From Emticicia aquatica (GTDB lineage: Bacteria > Bacteroidota > Bacteroidia > Cytophagales > Spirosomataceae): a DNA stretch of 64,000 nt. Under the pieces are notes generated by a model. That model was not told where the DNA came from and did no database searches. It was given only the letters and a program-made list of their open reading frames with translations. Every line of letters starts with the position of its first letter. Position 1 is the stretch's first letter. Position numbers and translations under genes: made by a program. Below are positions 52,579 to 59,550 of this stretch, in pieces. The stretch is from assembly GCF_923079645.1 (NCBI RefSeq), contig NZ_CAKLPY010000001.1:1756001-1820000 (forward strand). Direction: 5' to 3'.

Positions 52579-54102
52579 ATGAAAATTACACGAATTTTTA
52601 TAGCCTCAGCTTTGATTCTTGGAGGAATTAAAGCACAAGCACAATTAAGTTTAGGTGGGCATTTTTACGGTGAAGATGCATTCAAATATTCACAGTCAAA
52701 AATCATTGGTTCTGCTCGTATGCAAGCAATGGGTGGTAGTTACGCCGCTCTTGGTGCAGATGCTAGCAATGCGTATTCAAATCCTGCAGGATTAGGGTTT
52801 TATAATCGTTCGGAATTAAGTATTACCCCAGTATTTAATTCACTCAATACGTCTTCGCTATATACAGGTTCAACAAGTAACTCAAGTACTTCTAATGCTA
52901 ATATTGGGCAATTAGGACTTATAATGAGTAGTAATGGTCAAGGAACTCGCAAAAAGCGTTCATCATTTGCAATAACCTATTCCAAACAAACAAATTTGTT
53001 AACTGACTTTAGCTATGCAGGACAAAATAAACGTAGCTCAATGATGGATTATTTTGCCGAAAAAGCTACCCGTCGAGGTGTTGATTCGGGAACTTTAGAT
53101 GGCGAATTTAATACAAGTACAGGAACCGCCTCTACTTCTACAGGAATGTATTATCAAGCCTTCATGATTGACCCTGTTAGTGGAAGTGGAGCTCCCTACA
53201 CGAAGATTGAAAAAAGTTTGCCAGTAAACCAAACAGGTAAAAACTCTAGTACTGGTTCTCAAAGTCAATGGAATGTTGCTTATGGCGTAAATCTTGATGA
53301 TAAAACTTATATTGGATTTTCAGTTGGTTTTGTTAGACTTAATTATGAATACTTGGGCAGCCATAATGAGCAGTTTCCTCAAGGAAAAGTCTTTAATGGT
53401 TTTGCTTATACCGATGACTTAAATGCACGTGGAGGTGGAATTAACCTTGGAGTAGGTACAATTGTTAAGGTTTCTGAAAATATTAGTTTAGGTGCTAATA
53501 TTACTTCTCCTTCTTGGATAAGTGTTACAGAACTATATAATTCTAGCATTACTATTGACGTAAAACCTAACACAATTGTTACTGATTACAAAACTGTTAG
53601 TACTGACGAAAATGAATATACTTATAACCTAAAAACACCTTTAAAAGCAAGCGGTGGTGCTACTTTCTTTTTTCCAGGAAAAAAAGGTTTTATTACGGCT
53701 GATGCAGAATATGTAGGTTATAGTCAAATGGGAATTTCTGACCCACAAGACAATACTTGGAGTGCAGAACAAAAGCGTGCAATTAAGAATTTTTATAAAG
53801 ACGCAGTAAACTTGAAAGTTGGAGCGGAATATCGTATTGAAAATATCAGATTGAGAGTTGGAGCCAAATTTATGCCCGACCCTTACAAACAAAAAGTCGA
53901 TAATTTAGACCGTTCGCAAATGATTTTGACAGGTGGCGTTGGTTATCGTTCTTCAAAATTCTTTGTTGATATTGCAGGTGTTTTCAATAAATTCACAACC
54001 GCATATACACCCTATGAATTGGCTAATACACAAAATTATGGTTCAGTTAACCTCAATAATAGTCAAAAAAGTTTTGTGATTTCAGTAGGTACTTTCTTTT
54101 GA
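52579..54102 (+). CDS. OmpP1/FadL-type outer-membrane protein
   Basis: A 507-residue barrel protein: signal peptide (GGIKAQAQ), then the Bacteroidota OmpP1 pattern GSARMQAMGGSYAALGADASNAYSNPAGLGFYNRSELS, followed by alternating strands with FAYTDDLNARGGGINLGVGTIVKVS and a C-terminal aromatic FVISVGTFF as needed for barrel insertion. It resembles the protein at 906-2201 in architecture. Substrate unknown. It follows the Tyr/Ser-rich gene after a terminator, so it is separately transcribed. Confidence 0.8.
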   Translation: MKITRIFIASALILGGIKAQAQLSLGGHFYGEDAFKYSQSKIIGSARMQAMGGSYAALGADASNAYSNPAGLGFYNRSELSITPVFNSLNTSSLYTGSTSNSSTSNANIGQLGLIMSSNGQGTRKKRSSFAITYSKQTNLLTDFSYAGQNKRSSMMDYFAEKATRRGVDSGTLDGEFNTSTGTASTSTGMYYQAFMIDPVSGSGAPYTKIEKSLPVNQTGKNSSTGSQSQWNVAYGVNLDDKTYIGFSVGFVRLNYEYLGSHNEQFPQGKVFNGFAYTDDLNARGGGINLGVGTIVKVSENISLGANITSPSWISVTELYNSSITIDVKPNTIVTDYKTVSTDENEYTYNLKTPLKASGGATFFFPGKKGFITADAEYVGYSQMGISDPQDNTWSAEQKRAIKNFYKDAVNLKVGAEYRIENIRLRVGAKFMPDPYKQKVDNLDRSQMILTGGVGYRSSKFFVDIAGVFNKFTTAYTPYELANTQNYGSVNLNNSQKSFVISVGTFF

Positions 54103-54108
54103 TTTTCC

Positions 54109-54417
54109 CTACAACTCATGTAATGTTTCGATTAAAAATGCCCTAATTGTCAATAACTTTTCTTTTAGGGCATTTTTATTTTTATTGACGGTTGTTTTAT
54201 TGTTTAATTTCCTGTGTGTTCCTTTAAGCGTTAAATTGCCTTTGTCTTTTTCCTCGATTATTTTCTGTAAACGCTCTATATCCTCTTTTGTGATTTTTCT
54301 GTCCCGCCCCGAACGTGCAAAGTTCAGCTTGAATTCTTTTTCATAAAAACGAACTTTTGAATCATTAATGCCCAATTTTTCGGCAACTTCTGAAGTATTA
54401 TAATAAAGTTTTGCCAT
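54109..54417 (-). CDS. MerR-type DNA-binding regulator (short)
   Basis: A 102-residue protein with a MerR helix-turn-helix: YYNTSEVAEKLGINDSKVRFYEKEFKLNFARSGRDRKITKEDIERLQKII, followed by a Lys-rich coiled coil and no ligand-binding domain. The RxYxxEF pattern in the wing is typical of this group. A monocistronic gene on the minus strand, 6 bases from the end of the barrel gene, with a good promoter upstream. Confidence 0.87.
   Translation of the reverse strand: MAKLYYNTSEVAEKLGINDSKVRFYEKEFKLNFARSGRDRKITKEDIERLQKIIEEKDKGNLTLKGTHRKLNNKTTVNKNKNALKEKLLTIRAFLIETLHEL
54134..54187 (+). terminator. Terminator for the barrel gene, located inside the merR coding end
   Basis: AAAAATGCCCTAA and TTAGGGCATTTTT pair as 13-base arms around a 28-base loop. 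A T-rich tail follows on the plus strand. It ends transcripts from 52579-54102 and lies in the antisense of the last merR codons. Confidence 0.55.
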
Positions 54418-54451
54418 GAAATTTCATCCTTAAATGATTAATTTACCTCAA

Positions 54452-54483
54452 CAAATATAATAATAAGGATTCAATTTTAACAA
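54452..54483 (-). promoter_or_regulatory. Promoter for the MerR-type gene
   Basis: On the minus strand TTG (54483-54481), 21 bases, TATATTTG (54459-54452), 35 bases before the start codon. Confidence 0.55.
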
Positions 54484-54526
54484 ATAAATTAAGTACCTCC
54501 GCTGAAATCAAAAAGTACTTATTTTC

Positions 54527-55957
54527 TCATCTCACTAAAACTTGACGCTCTTCTAGTTCTGCAACTATTTTTAATAACTCTTTACTTTTTTCATTAGATT
54601 TCATAAATTCATTACCATGAAAATATACTTTTTGAAGATTCTTCAACGCTAATAGCTTATCAGGAATGTCTTTGATTTGATTATTTGTGATATCAAATTC
54701 TTCCAAATTTTTCAACTCATAAACCTGTTCTGGAAAAACTTTAAAGAGATTATATCCAACATCAAGCAATTTTAAATTGGGTAAATTTGGCAAAGTATTT
54801 AGTCGATTATGATGAGCATAAATCGTTTGTAGTTTTGTCATTTGGTTAATTTCTTTCGGTAAATCCCAAAGTTGATTATTTGCAACAGCCAAAGTTTTAA
54901 GATTATTCAAACGGCAAATTTCACTTGGTAAGTTCTTCAACTCATTGTGATACAAATCTAATTCTTCCAGGCTTTTCAACTTTCCGATTGATTTTGGTAA
55001 AAAAAACATTTTAAGGTTATATAAATTTAAGACTTTTAATCTTTTCAAACGCTTAAAATCGCCGTTTTTCATTACAATCCGATTATTTCCTAGAAACAAA
55101 ATTTCGAGTTTCTTATTTCTTTTTAGTGATTTTGGCAGTTTTTCCATGCCAGTAAATTGCAAATTCAGGTCTTTCAAATGTTTATTTCTTTTAAAAGAAA
55201 AAGATTCAAAATCAATTTGGTTTCCGCTTAAACTCAAAAATTTCAAATGCTTCAAATCCCAAATTTTATTAGAAATTTCTTCAATATAATTATCTGAAAT
55301 GTCTAATTCTTCCAAATTTTTAAATCGAAAAACTACTTCTGGAAAACTTTCGAGATACAACTTGTTCAACATTAATGATTTGACAGTATCAGGTTGGTCA
55401 CATTTTTCAGCCAGTTCAATAGTAGAAATACTTTTTTTACTCGCTTTTCTTGGCTCTTTACCAAAATTCAAACCCAAATTGATACTAAATTTTTCATTAA
55501 CTCCTTTTGGTTTGAATTTGTAATTCTTACAAAAGTCTTCAGACAAATCAATAAATATTTTATTTTCCTCAACATTCAAGCTATCGCTAATAAATTTTCT
55601 ATTATTAAAAACAACCTTCCCATAACCGTAAACAAAATAGTCAATTTCACCTTTTTCGTTAAAAAAAAGTTCAAAAGGAAGATATAAGGTTTTACTAAAA
55701 TCAGTAAATCTAATATTTTGTTGACGAGCAAATTTCAAATAATCATACATTATTTTCTTAGATTCTACATCATAACTTTTAAAATCATTGGTTTTGCCGC
55801 CAGATAAAATTGAAACTAAAGGTGGATATTCTTTCACATAAACTTTCCCCTTATGAATTGACATTATTTTAATATCAAATATTTCTTTTTTAAAAACTTT
55901 TTGTTGTCCAAAAGAATCAATAAAGCATAGACTGAATACAAATAGTAGCTTTTTCAT
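54527..55957 (-). CDS. Leucine-rich-repeat protein, probably secreted
   Basis: A 476-residue protein with a signal peptide (MKKLLFVFSLCFIDSFGQ). A non-repeat domain of about 170 residues precedes roughly eleven leucine-rich repeats from about residue 205 (for example LEELDISDNYIEEI, LKFLSLSGNQID, LKVLNLYNLKMFFLP, LEELDLYHNELKNLP, LKTLAVANNQLWDLP, LQTIYAHHNRLNTLP). The LP-ending repeats are of the type called SDS22/bacterial LRR. It likely binds a protein or glycan at the surface. Unlinked to neighbours. Confidence 0.88.
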   Translation of the reverse strand: MKKLLFVFSLCFIDSFGQQKVFKKEIFDIKIMSIHKGKVYVKEYPPLVSILSGGKTNDFKSYDVESKKIMYDYLKFARQQNIRFTDFSKTLYLPFELFFNEKGEIDYFVYGYGKVVFNNRKFISDSLNVEENKIFIDLSEDFCKNYKFKPKGVNEKFSINLGLNFGKEPRKASKKSISTIELAEKCDQPDTVKSLMLNKLYLESFPEVVFRFKNLEELDISDNYIEEISNKIWDLKHLKFLSLSGNQIDFESFSFKRNKHLKDLNLQFTGMEKLPKSLKRNKKLEILFLGNNRIVMKNGDFKRLKRLKVLNLYNLKMFFLPKSIGKLKSLEELDLYHNELKNLPSEICRLNNLKTLAVANNQLWDLPKEINQMTKLQTIYAHHNRLNTLPNLPNLKLLDVGYNLFKVFPEQVYELKNLEEFDITNNQIKDIPDKLLALKNLQKVYFHGNEFMKSNEKSKELLKIVAELEERQVLVR

Positions 55958-55986
55958 GTGTTTGTTAGATTTAGATTAATACAATA

Positions 55987-56009
55987 CAAATATAACTAAC
56001 TGTTTAGTT
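55987..56009 (-). promoter_or_regulatory. -7 box and adjoining inverted repeat of the LRR gene
   Basis: Minus strand TATATTTG (55994-55987), 30 bases before the start. It abuts a perfect inverted repeat AACTAA-CTGT-TTAGTT (55994-56009) that would cover the spacer of the promoter, a natural repressor site. Confidence 0.4.
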
Positions 56010-56053
56010 GATTAAATTATTAGTTAAATAATTTTTGTTTTAAATAAAAAACT

Positions 56054-56082
56054 TTGGGTAGTATGCACGCATAATATTTTTG
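56054..56082 (+). promoter_or_regulatory. Promoter for the enoyl-CoA hydratase gene
   Basis: TTG (56054-56056), 18 bases, TATTTTTG (56075-56082), a full consensus match, 35 bases before the ATG. Confidence 0.5.
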
Positions 56083-56116
56083 GCTATTTTTGTTTATTCT
56101 ATTAAACCTTATAAAA

Positions 56117-56875
56117 ATGACTTACCAAGACATCATTGTTGAGCGACAAGCTGCAATAGCTATCATATCTCTTAACCGTCCTGCTACTCTCAACGCTCTT
56201 AGCCCAAATATGATAAGAGAATTAAAAACTGCCCTTCAAATAATTTCGGGCGATGAATCATGTAAAGTTTTACTTGTAAAAGGGGCTGGAAGAGCATTTT
56301 CGGCTGGTGTTGATTTGAAAGCAATGAACGAATCGCTTGTGGGAGGACAGTTTACTGCAGACGAAATATTGCAAGATGGCAACCAAATTGCTCGAATTTT
56401 ACGTACGATGCCTCAACCAGCCATCGCACTCGTACATGGTCATTGCTACACAGGAGCAACTGAGTTGATGATGTTTTTTGATTTAATTATTGCTGCTGAA
56501 GATGCAAAAATTGGCGATACGCATGCAAAATGGGGAATTTTACCCAAATGGGGAATGTCACAAAGATTACCTAGATTAGTTGGAGTTCTGAAAGCCAAAG
56601 AAATGTCATTTACTTGTAAACCAATTTCAGGAAAAGAAGCTGAAAGAATTGGCTTAGTCAATAAATCTGTTCCATTAGAAGAATTGGAAAAAACTGGTAT
56701 CGAAATGGCGAATGATATTTTACAAAATTCAGCCCAAACAATTGCAGCAATCAAACATCTTTATAATGAAGGAATGGACGTAAGTCTAGTAGAGGGCTTA
56801 AAAATCGAAAGTAATTACATCACTCAAATTACAGATAGAACTGAGTTTTTAAGGGCATTTGAAAAAAATAAATAG
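56117..56875 (+). CDS. Enoyl-CoA hydratase/isomerase family protein
   Basis: A 252-residue crotonase-fold enzyme: IISLNRPATLNALSPNM, oxyanion-hole segments GAGRAFSAGVDLKAM and HGHCYTGATELMMFFDLIIAAEDAKIG, and GILPKWGMSQRLPRLVG. The catalytic Glu of the classical hydratase site is at the ELMM position. Substrates cannot be read from sequence, but the group of genes at 56-59.5 kb would suit crotonyl-CoA. The ATG at 56117 follows the promoter; an in-frame TTG at 56090 is inside the promoter and unlikely. Confidence 0.85.
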   Translation: MTYQDIIVERQAAIAIISLNRPATLNALSPNMIRELKTALQIISGDESCKVLLVKGAGRAFSAGVDLKAMNESLVGGQFTADEILQDGNQIARILRTMPQPAIALVHGHCYTGATELMMFFDLIIAAEDAKIGDTHAKWGILPKWGMSQRLPRLVGVLKAKEMSFTCKPISGKEAERIGLVNKSVPLEELEKTGIEMANDILQNSAQTIAAIKHLYNEGMDVSLVEGLKIESNYITQITDRTEFLRAFEKNK

Positions 56876-57004
56876 CAAAGATAATTCTTATTTTACTGGA
56901 TAAACTTCATTAAATAAGATTGACATTAGTGAATACAATTAATCTTGTTGAAAACTAACACTTTCGAATCAAAAAAATCTGTAACCAAATTAATCGCTTA
57001 AATC

Positions 57005-57904
57005 GTGTCTGATTTTTCTTATACAAAAGCTGGAAAAGCCCCTGTCAATGGCATTGAAATATATTACGAAACCTTTGGCAGCCCAGAAAACCCAGCAATA
57101 TTATTAATCATGGGGCTTGATGCTCAATCGGTTATGTTTGGTGAAGGATTTATAAAACCTTTGGTTGAAGCAGGTTTTTATGTAATCAGATTTGATAATC
57201 GAGATATTGGGCTTTCAACTTGGATGAATGAAAATTGGCGAAGGAATAAGCCATATACGCTCGAAGATATGGCGAAAGATAGTGTTGAATTATTAGATTT
57301 TCTTCAAATTTCAAAAGCCAATATCCTTGGTGTTTCAATGGGCGGAATGATTGCCCAAAATATAGCCATTCATTACCCTGAAAAAGTATTAACATTGACT
57401 TCGATTATGTCATCGGGTTATACTTTGAATCCTAAAATTGCAAAAAATATCAAATTACGTCTGGCACTTTTGGCATTACCTTTTCTCATAAAAAGATTTT
57501 ACGTAAAAAATAAATATACCGAACACAAAGTTACCGTAGGAAGTTACCTAGCCACCTATCGAATGTTACGTGGTAATCGCTTTCCATTTGACGAACAGTA
57601 TTTTAGGAATATTTTCACACATAGTATCGAAGTTAGAAAAGGGCAAAATCCGAGAGCTAGATATCAGCAGTTTTGTGCTATTGTTGCTTCTGGCTCAAGA
57701 CTTAAAAAATTGCATCAGATAAAAGCTCCTACGCTCGTTATTCATGGAAATGCAGACCCGCTTGTTAGTCATAAACATGCAGAAATTTATGCTCCACTCA
57801 TTCCCAATTCAGAATTAATAATTATTGAAGGCATGGGCCATGAACTTCCAAAACCAGTTTTAGAAGTTGTTTTACCAAAAATCATTTCTCATTTAAAACG
57901 ATAA
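57005..57904 (+). CDS. Alpha/beta hydrolase (GTG start)
   Basis: A 299-residue hydrolase: GIEIYYETFGSPENPAILLIMGLDAQSVMF, IRFDNRDIGLST, nucleophile elbow GVSMGGMIA, VIHGNADPLVS (Asp) and GMGHELP (His). Resembles the aclacinomycin methylesterase and thioesterase-like group. The start is a GTG at 57005; no ATG gives a full N-terminus. It lies between the enoyl-CoA hydratase and the 4-hydroxybutyryl-CoA-dehydratase-like gene, so it may be a thioesterase acting in that set. Confidence 0.85.
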   Translation: MSDFSYTKAGKAPVNGIEIYYETFGSPENPAILLIMGLDAQSVMFGEGFIKPLVEAGFYVIRFDNRDIGLSTWMNENWRRNKPYTLEDMAKDSVELLDFLQISKANILGVSMGGMIAQNIAIHYPEKVLTLTSIMSSGYTLNPKIAKNIKLRLALLALPFLIKRFYVKNKYTEHKVTVGSYLATYRMLRGNRFPFDEQYFRNIFTHSIEVRKGQNPRARYQQFCAIVASGSRLKKLHQIKAPTLVIHGNADPLVSHKHAEIYAPLIPNSELIIIEGMGHELPKPVLEVVLPKIISHLKR

Positions 57905-57970
57905 AAAAGGGGGTTAGAAAAACATTTCAACGCAAATCAATCAACCTTTTTTGGTTAAAGAATTATATCT

Positions 57971-59482
57971 ATGAATAAAATTATAACTGGGGAAGATTAT
58001 ATCAACAGCCTCAAAAATAGAAAATTAAAAGTTTATTTATTAGGTGAATTAATTGAAAATATTGTCGAACATCCGATGATACGTCCTTCGATAAATGCAG
58101 TTGCCGAAACTTTCGATTTGGCTTTACAAGAACCTGCATTAGCAACGGCTATTTCTCCATTTACCGAAACTCGTATCAATCGTTTTTTGCACATTGCACA
58201 AACACGTGACGATGTAGTTTTACAAAATAAAATGCAACGTCGTTTGGGGCAGTTAACAGGCACATGCTTTCAGAGATGTGTTGGAATGGATGCTTTCAAT
58301 GCTCTTTATTCAACTACTTTTGAAATTGACAAAAAATATAATACAGATTATCACCAAAAATTTAAGGCTTTTATTGCCAATATGCAAAGCCAAAATTTTG
58401 TTATTGGTGGAGCAATGACCGACGTCAAGGGCGACCGCAGCCTTGCTCCTCACCAACAAGTTGACCCAGATTTATTTGTTCATATTACCAAAAGAACCCA
58501 CGAAGGTGTTTATATAACTGGAGCAAAAGCACATCAAACAGGCTGTTTAAATTCACATTGGCTGCTTGTGATGCCTACTATTCGTTTGACTGAAAATGAT
58601 AAAGACTATGCGATTGTTGGTGCAATTCCAGTTGATGCAGAAGGAATTACTTATATTTATGGTCGGCAGTCTTGCGATACTCGCAGCATGGAAGGCGGAA
58701 ATATTGATGTTGGAAACGCACAATTTGGTGGTCAAGAAGCAATGGTAATTTTGGATAATGTATTTATTCCAAATGAATTGATTTTTATGAATGGCGAATA
58801 CGAATTTGCTTCCATGCTTGTTGAGCGATTTACTTGTTATCACCGCAGAAGTTACGTTTGTAAAAGTGGTGTGGGTGATGTACTTATTGGTGCAGCAGCA
58901 ACGATTGCCGATTTTAACGGAGCCGAAAAAGCAAGCCATATCAAAGATAAATTGATTGAAATGACTCACCTCAATGAAACTATTTTTGCGACAGGCATTG
59001 CGGCTTCTTATCAATCAAAACCAACACTTTCAGGAGCATTCATGCCAGATGACATGCTGGCAAATGTCTGTAAACATCATGTAACTAAAATGCCTTATGA
59101 AATTAGTCGATTGGCACAAGATTTAGCTGGCGGAATTGTAGTTACATTACCTTCCGAAAAAGATTTTAAAAGCGAAACTGTTGGTCATTTACTGGAAAAA
59201 TACCTCAAAGGAAAAGCAGAAGTTCCAACTGAACATCGCATCAGAATTTTGCGTTTAATTGAAAATATGACAATGGGACGGAACGCCGTTGGCTATTTAA
59301 CCGAATCAATGCACGGAGCTGGAAGTCCACAAGCACAACGCATTCAGATTGCCCGTCAAATGCAAATTGACTTCAAAAAACAACTCGCCAAAGCCTTGGC
59401 AGGAATTGAAAAAGACAAAAAGAAAATCCTTGTGAGTGAAATAAGTGATTATTTCGGGAGAGTTTTTGATGTGAATGTATAA
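57971..59482 (+). CDS. 4-hydroxybutyryl-CoA dehydratase homologue (AbfD/HpaB superfamily)
   Basis: A 503-residue flavoprotein. In clostridia AbfD turns 4-hydroxybutyryl-CoA into crotonyl-CoA with FAD and an oxygen-sensitive [4Fe-4S] cluster. This protein matches it throughout: the CFQRC motif puts Cys99 and Cys103 at the cluster-ligand positions; AHQTG has Thr190, and FGGQEA, YIYGRQSCDTR, IEMTHLNET and YLTESMHGAGSPQAQR are present. The last two cluster ligands are His291 and Cys297 in HRRSYVC, six apart instead of seven in AbfD, as one residue is deleted before the Cys. Other 4-hydroxyphenylacetate hydroxylase relatives lack these Cys. Function in an apparently aerobic organism is open. Confidence 0.87.
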   Translation: MNKIITGEDYINSLKNRKLKVYLLGELIENIVEHPMIRPSINAVAETFDLALQEPALATAISPFTETRINRFLHIAQTRDDVVLQNKMQRRLGQLTGTCFQRCVGMDAFNALYSTTFEIDKKYNTDYHQKFKAFIANMQSQNFVIGGAMTDVKGDRSLAPHQQVDPDLFVHITKRTHEGVYITGAKAHQTGCLNSHWLLVMPTIRLTENDKDYAIVGAIPVDAEGITYIYGRQSCDTRSMEGGNIDVGNAQFGGQEAMVILDNVFIPNELIFMNGEYEFASMLVERFTCYHRRSYVCKSGVGDVLIGAAATIADFNGAEKASHIKDKLIEMTHLNETIFATGIAASYQSKPTLSGAFMPDDMLANVCKHHVTKMPYEISRLAQDLAGGIVVTLPSEKDFKSETVGHLLEKYLKGKAEVPTEHRIRILRLIENMTMGRNAVGYLTESMHGAGSPQAQRIQIARQMQIDFKKQLAKALAGIEKDKKKILVSEISDYFGRVFDVNV

Positions 59483-59502
59483 ATAAAGTCCAATTTTTAA
59501 GC

Positions 59503-59510
59503 TAATTTTG
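59503..59510 (+). promoter_or_regulatory. Candidate -7 box for alaS
   Basis: TAATTTTG fits TAnnTTTG, 41 bases before the start codon. No TTG at the right distance. Confidence 0.35.
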
Positions 59511-59550
59511 CACCTCGAAATTGAATATTGATAATTAATACATTGTACCA

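Noticed and set aside
58553..59014. A 153-residue ORF antisense to the AbfD-like gene
   Set aside because: Cys- and Ser-rich shadow with no recognisable motif.
57971..59482. Annotation as 4-hydroxyphenylacetate 3-monooxygenase (HpaB)
   Set aside because: The Cys99/Cys103 cluster motif and HRRSYVC region fit AbfD and are not part of HpaB.
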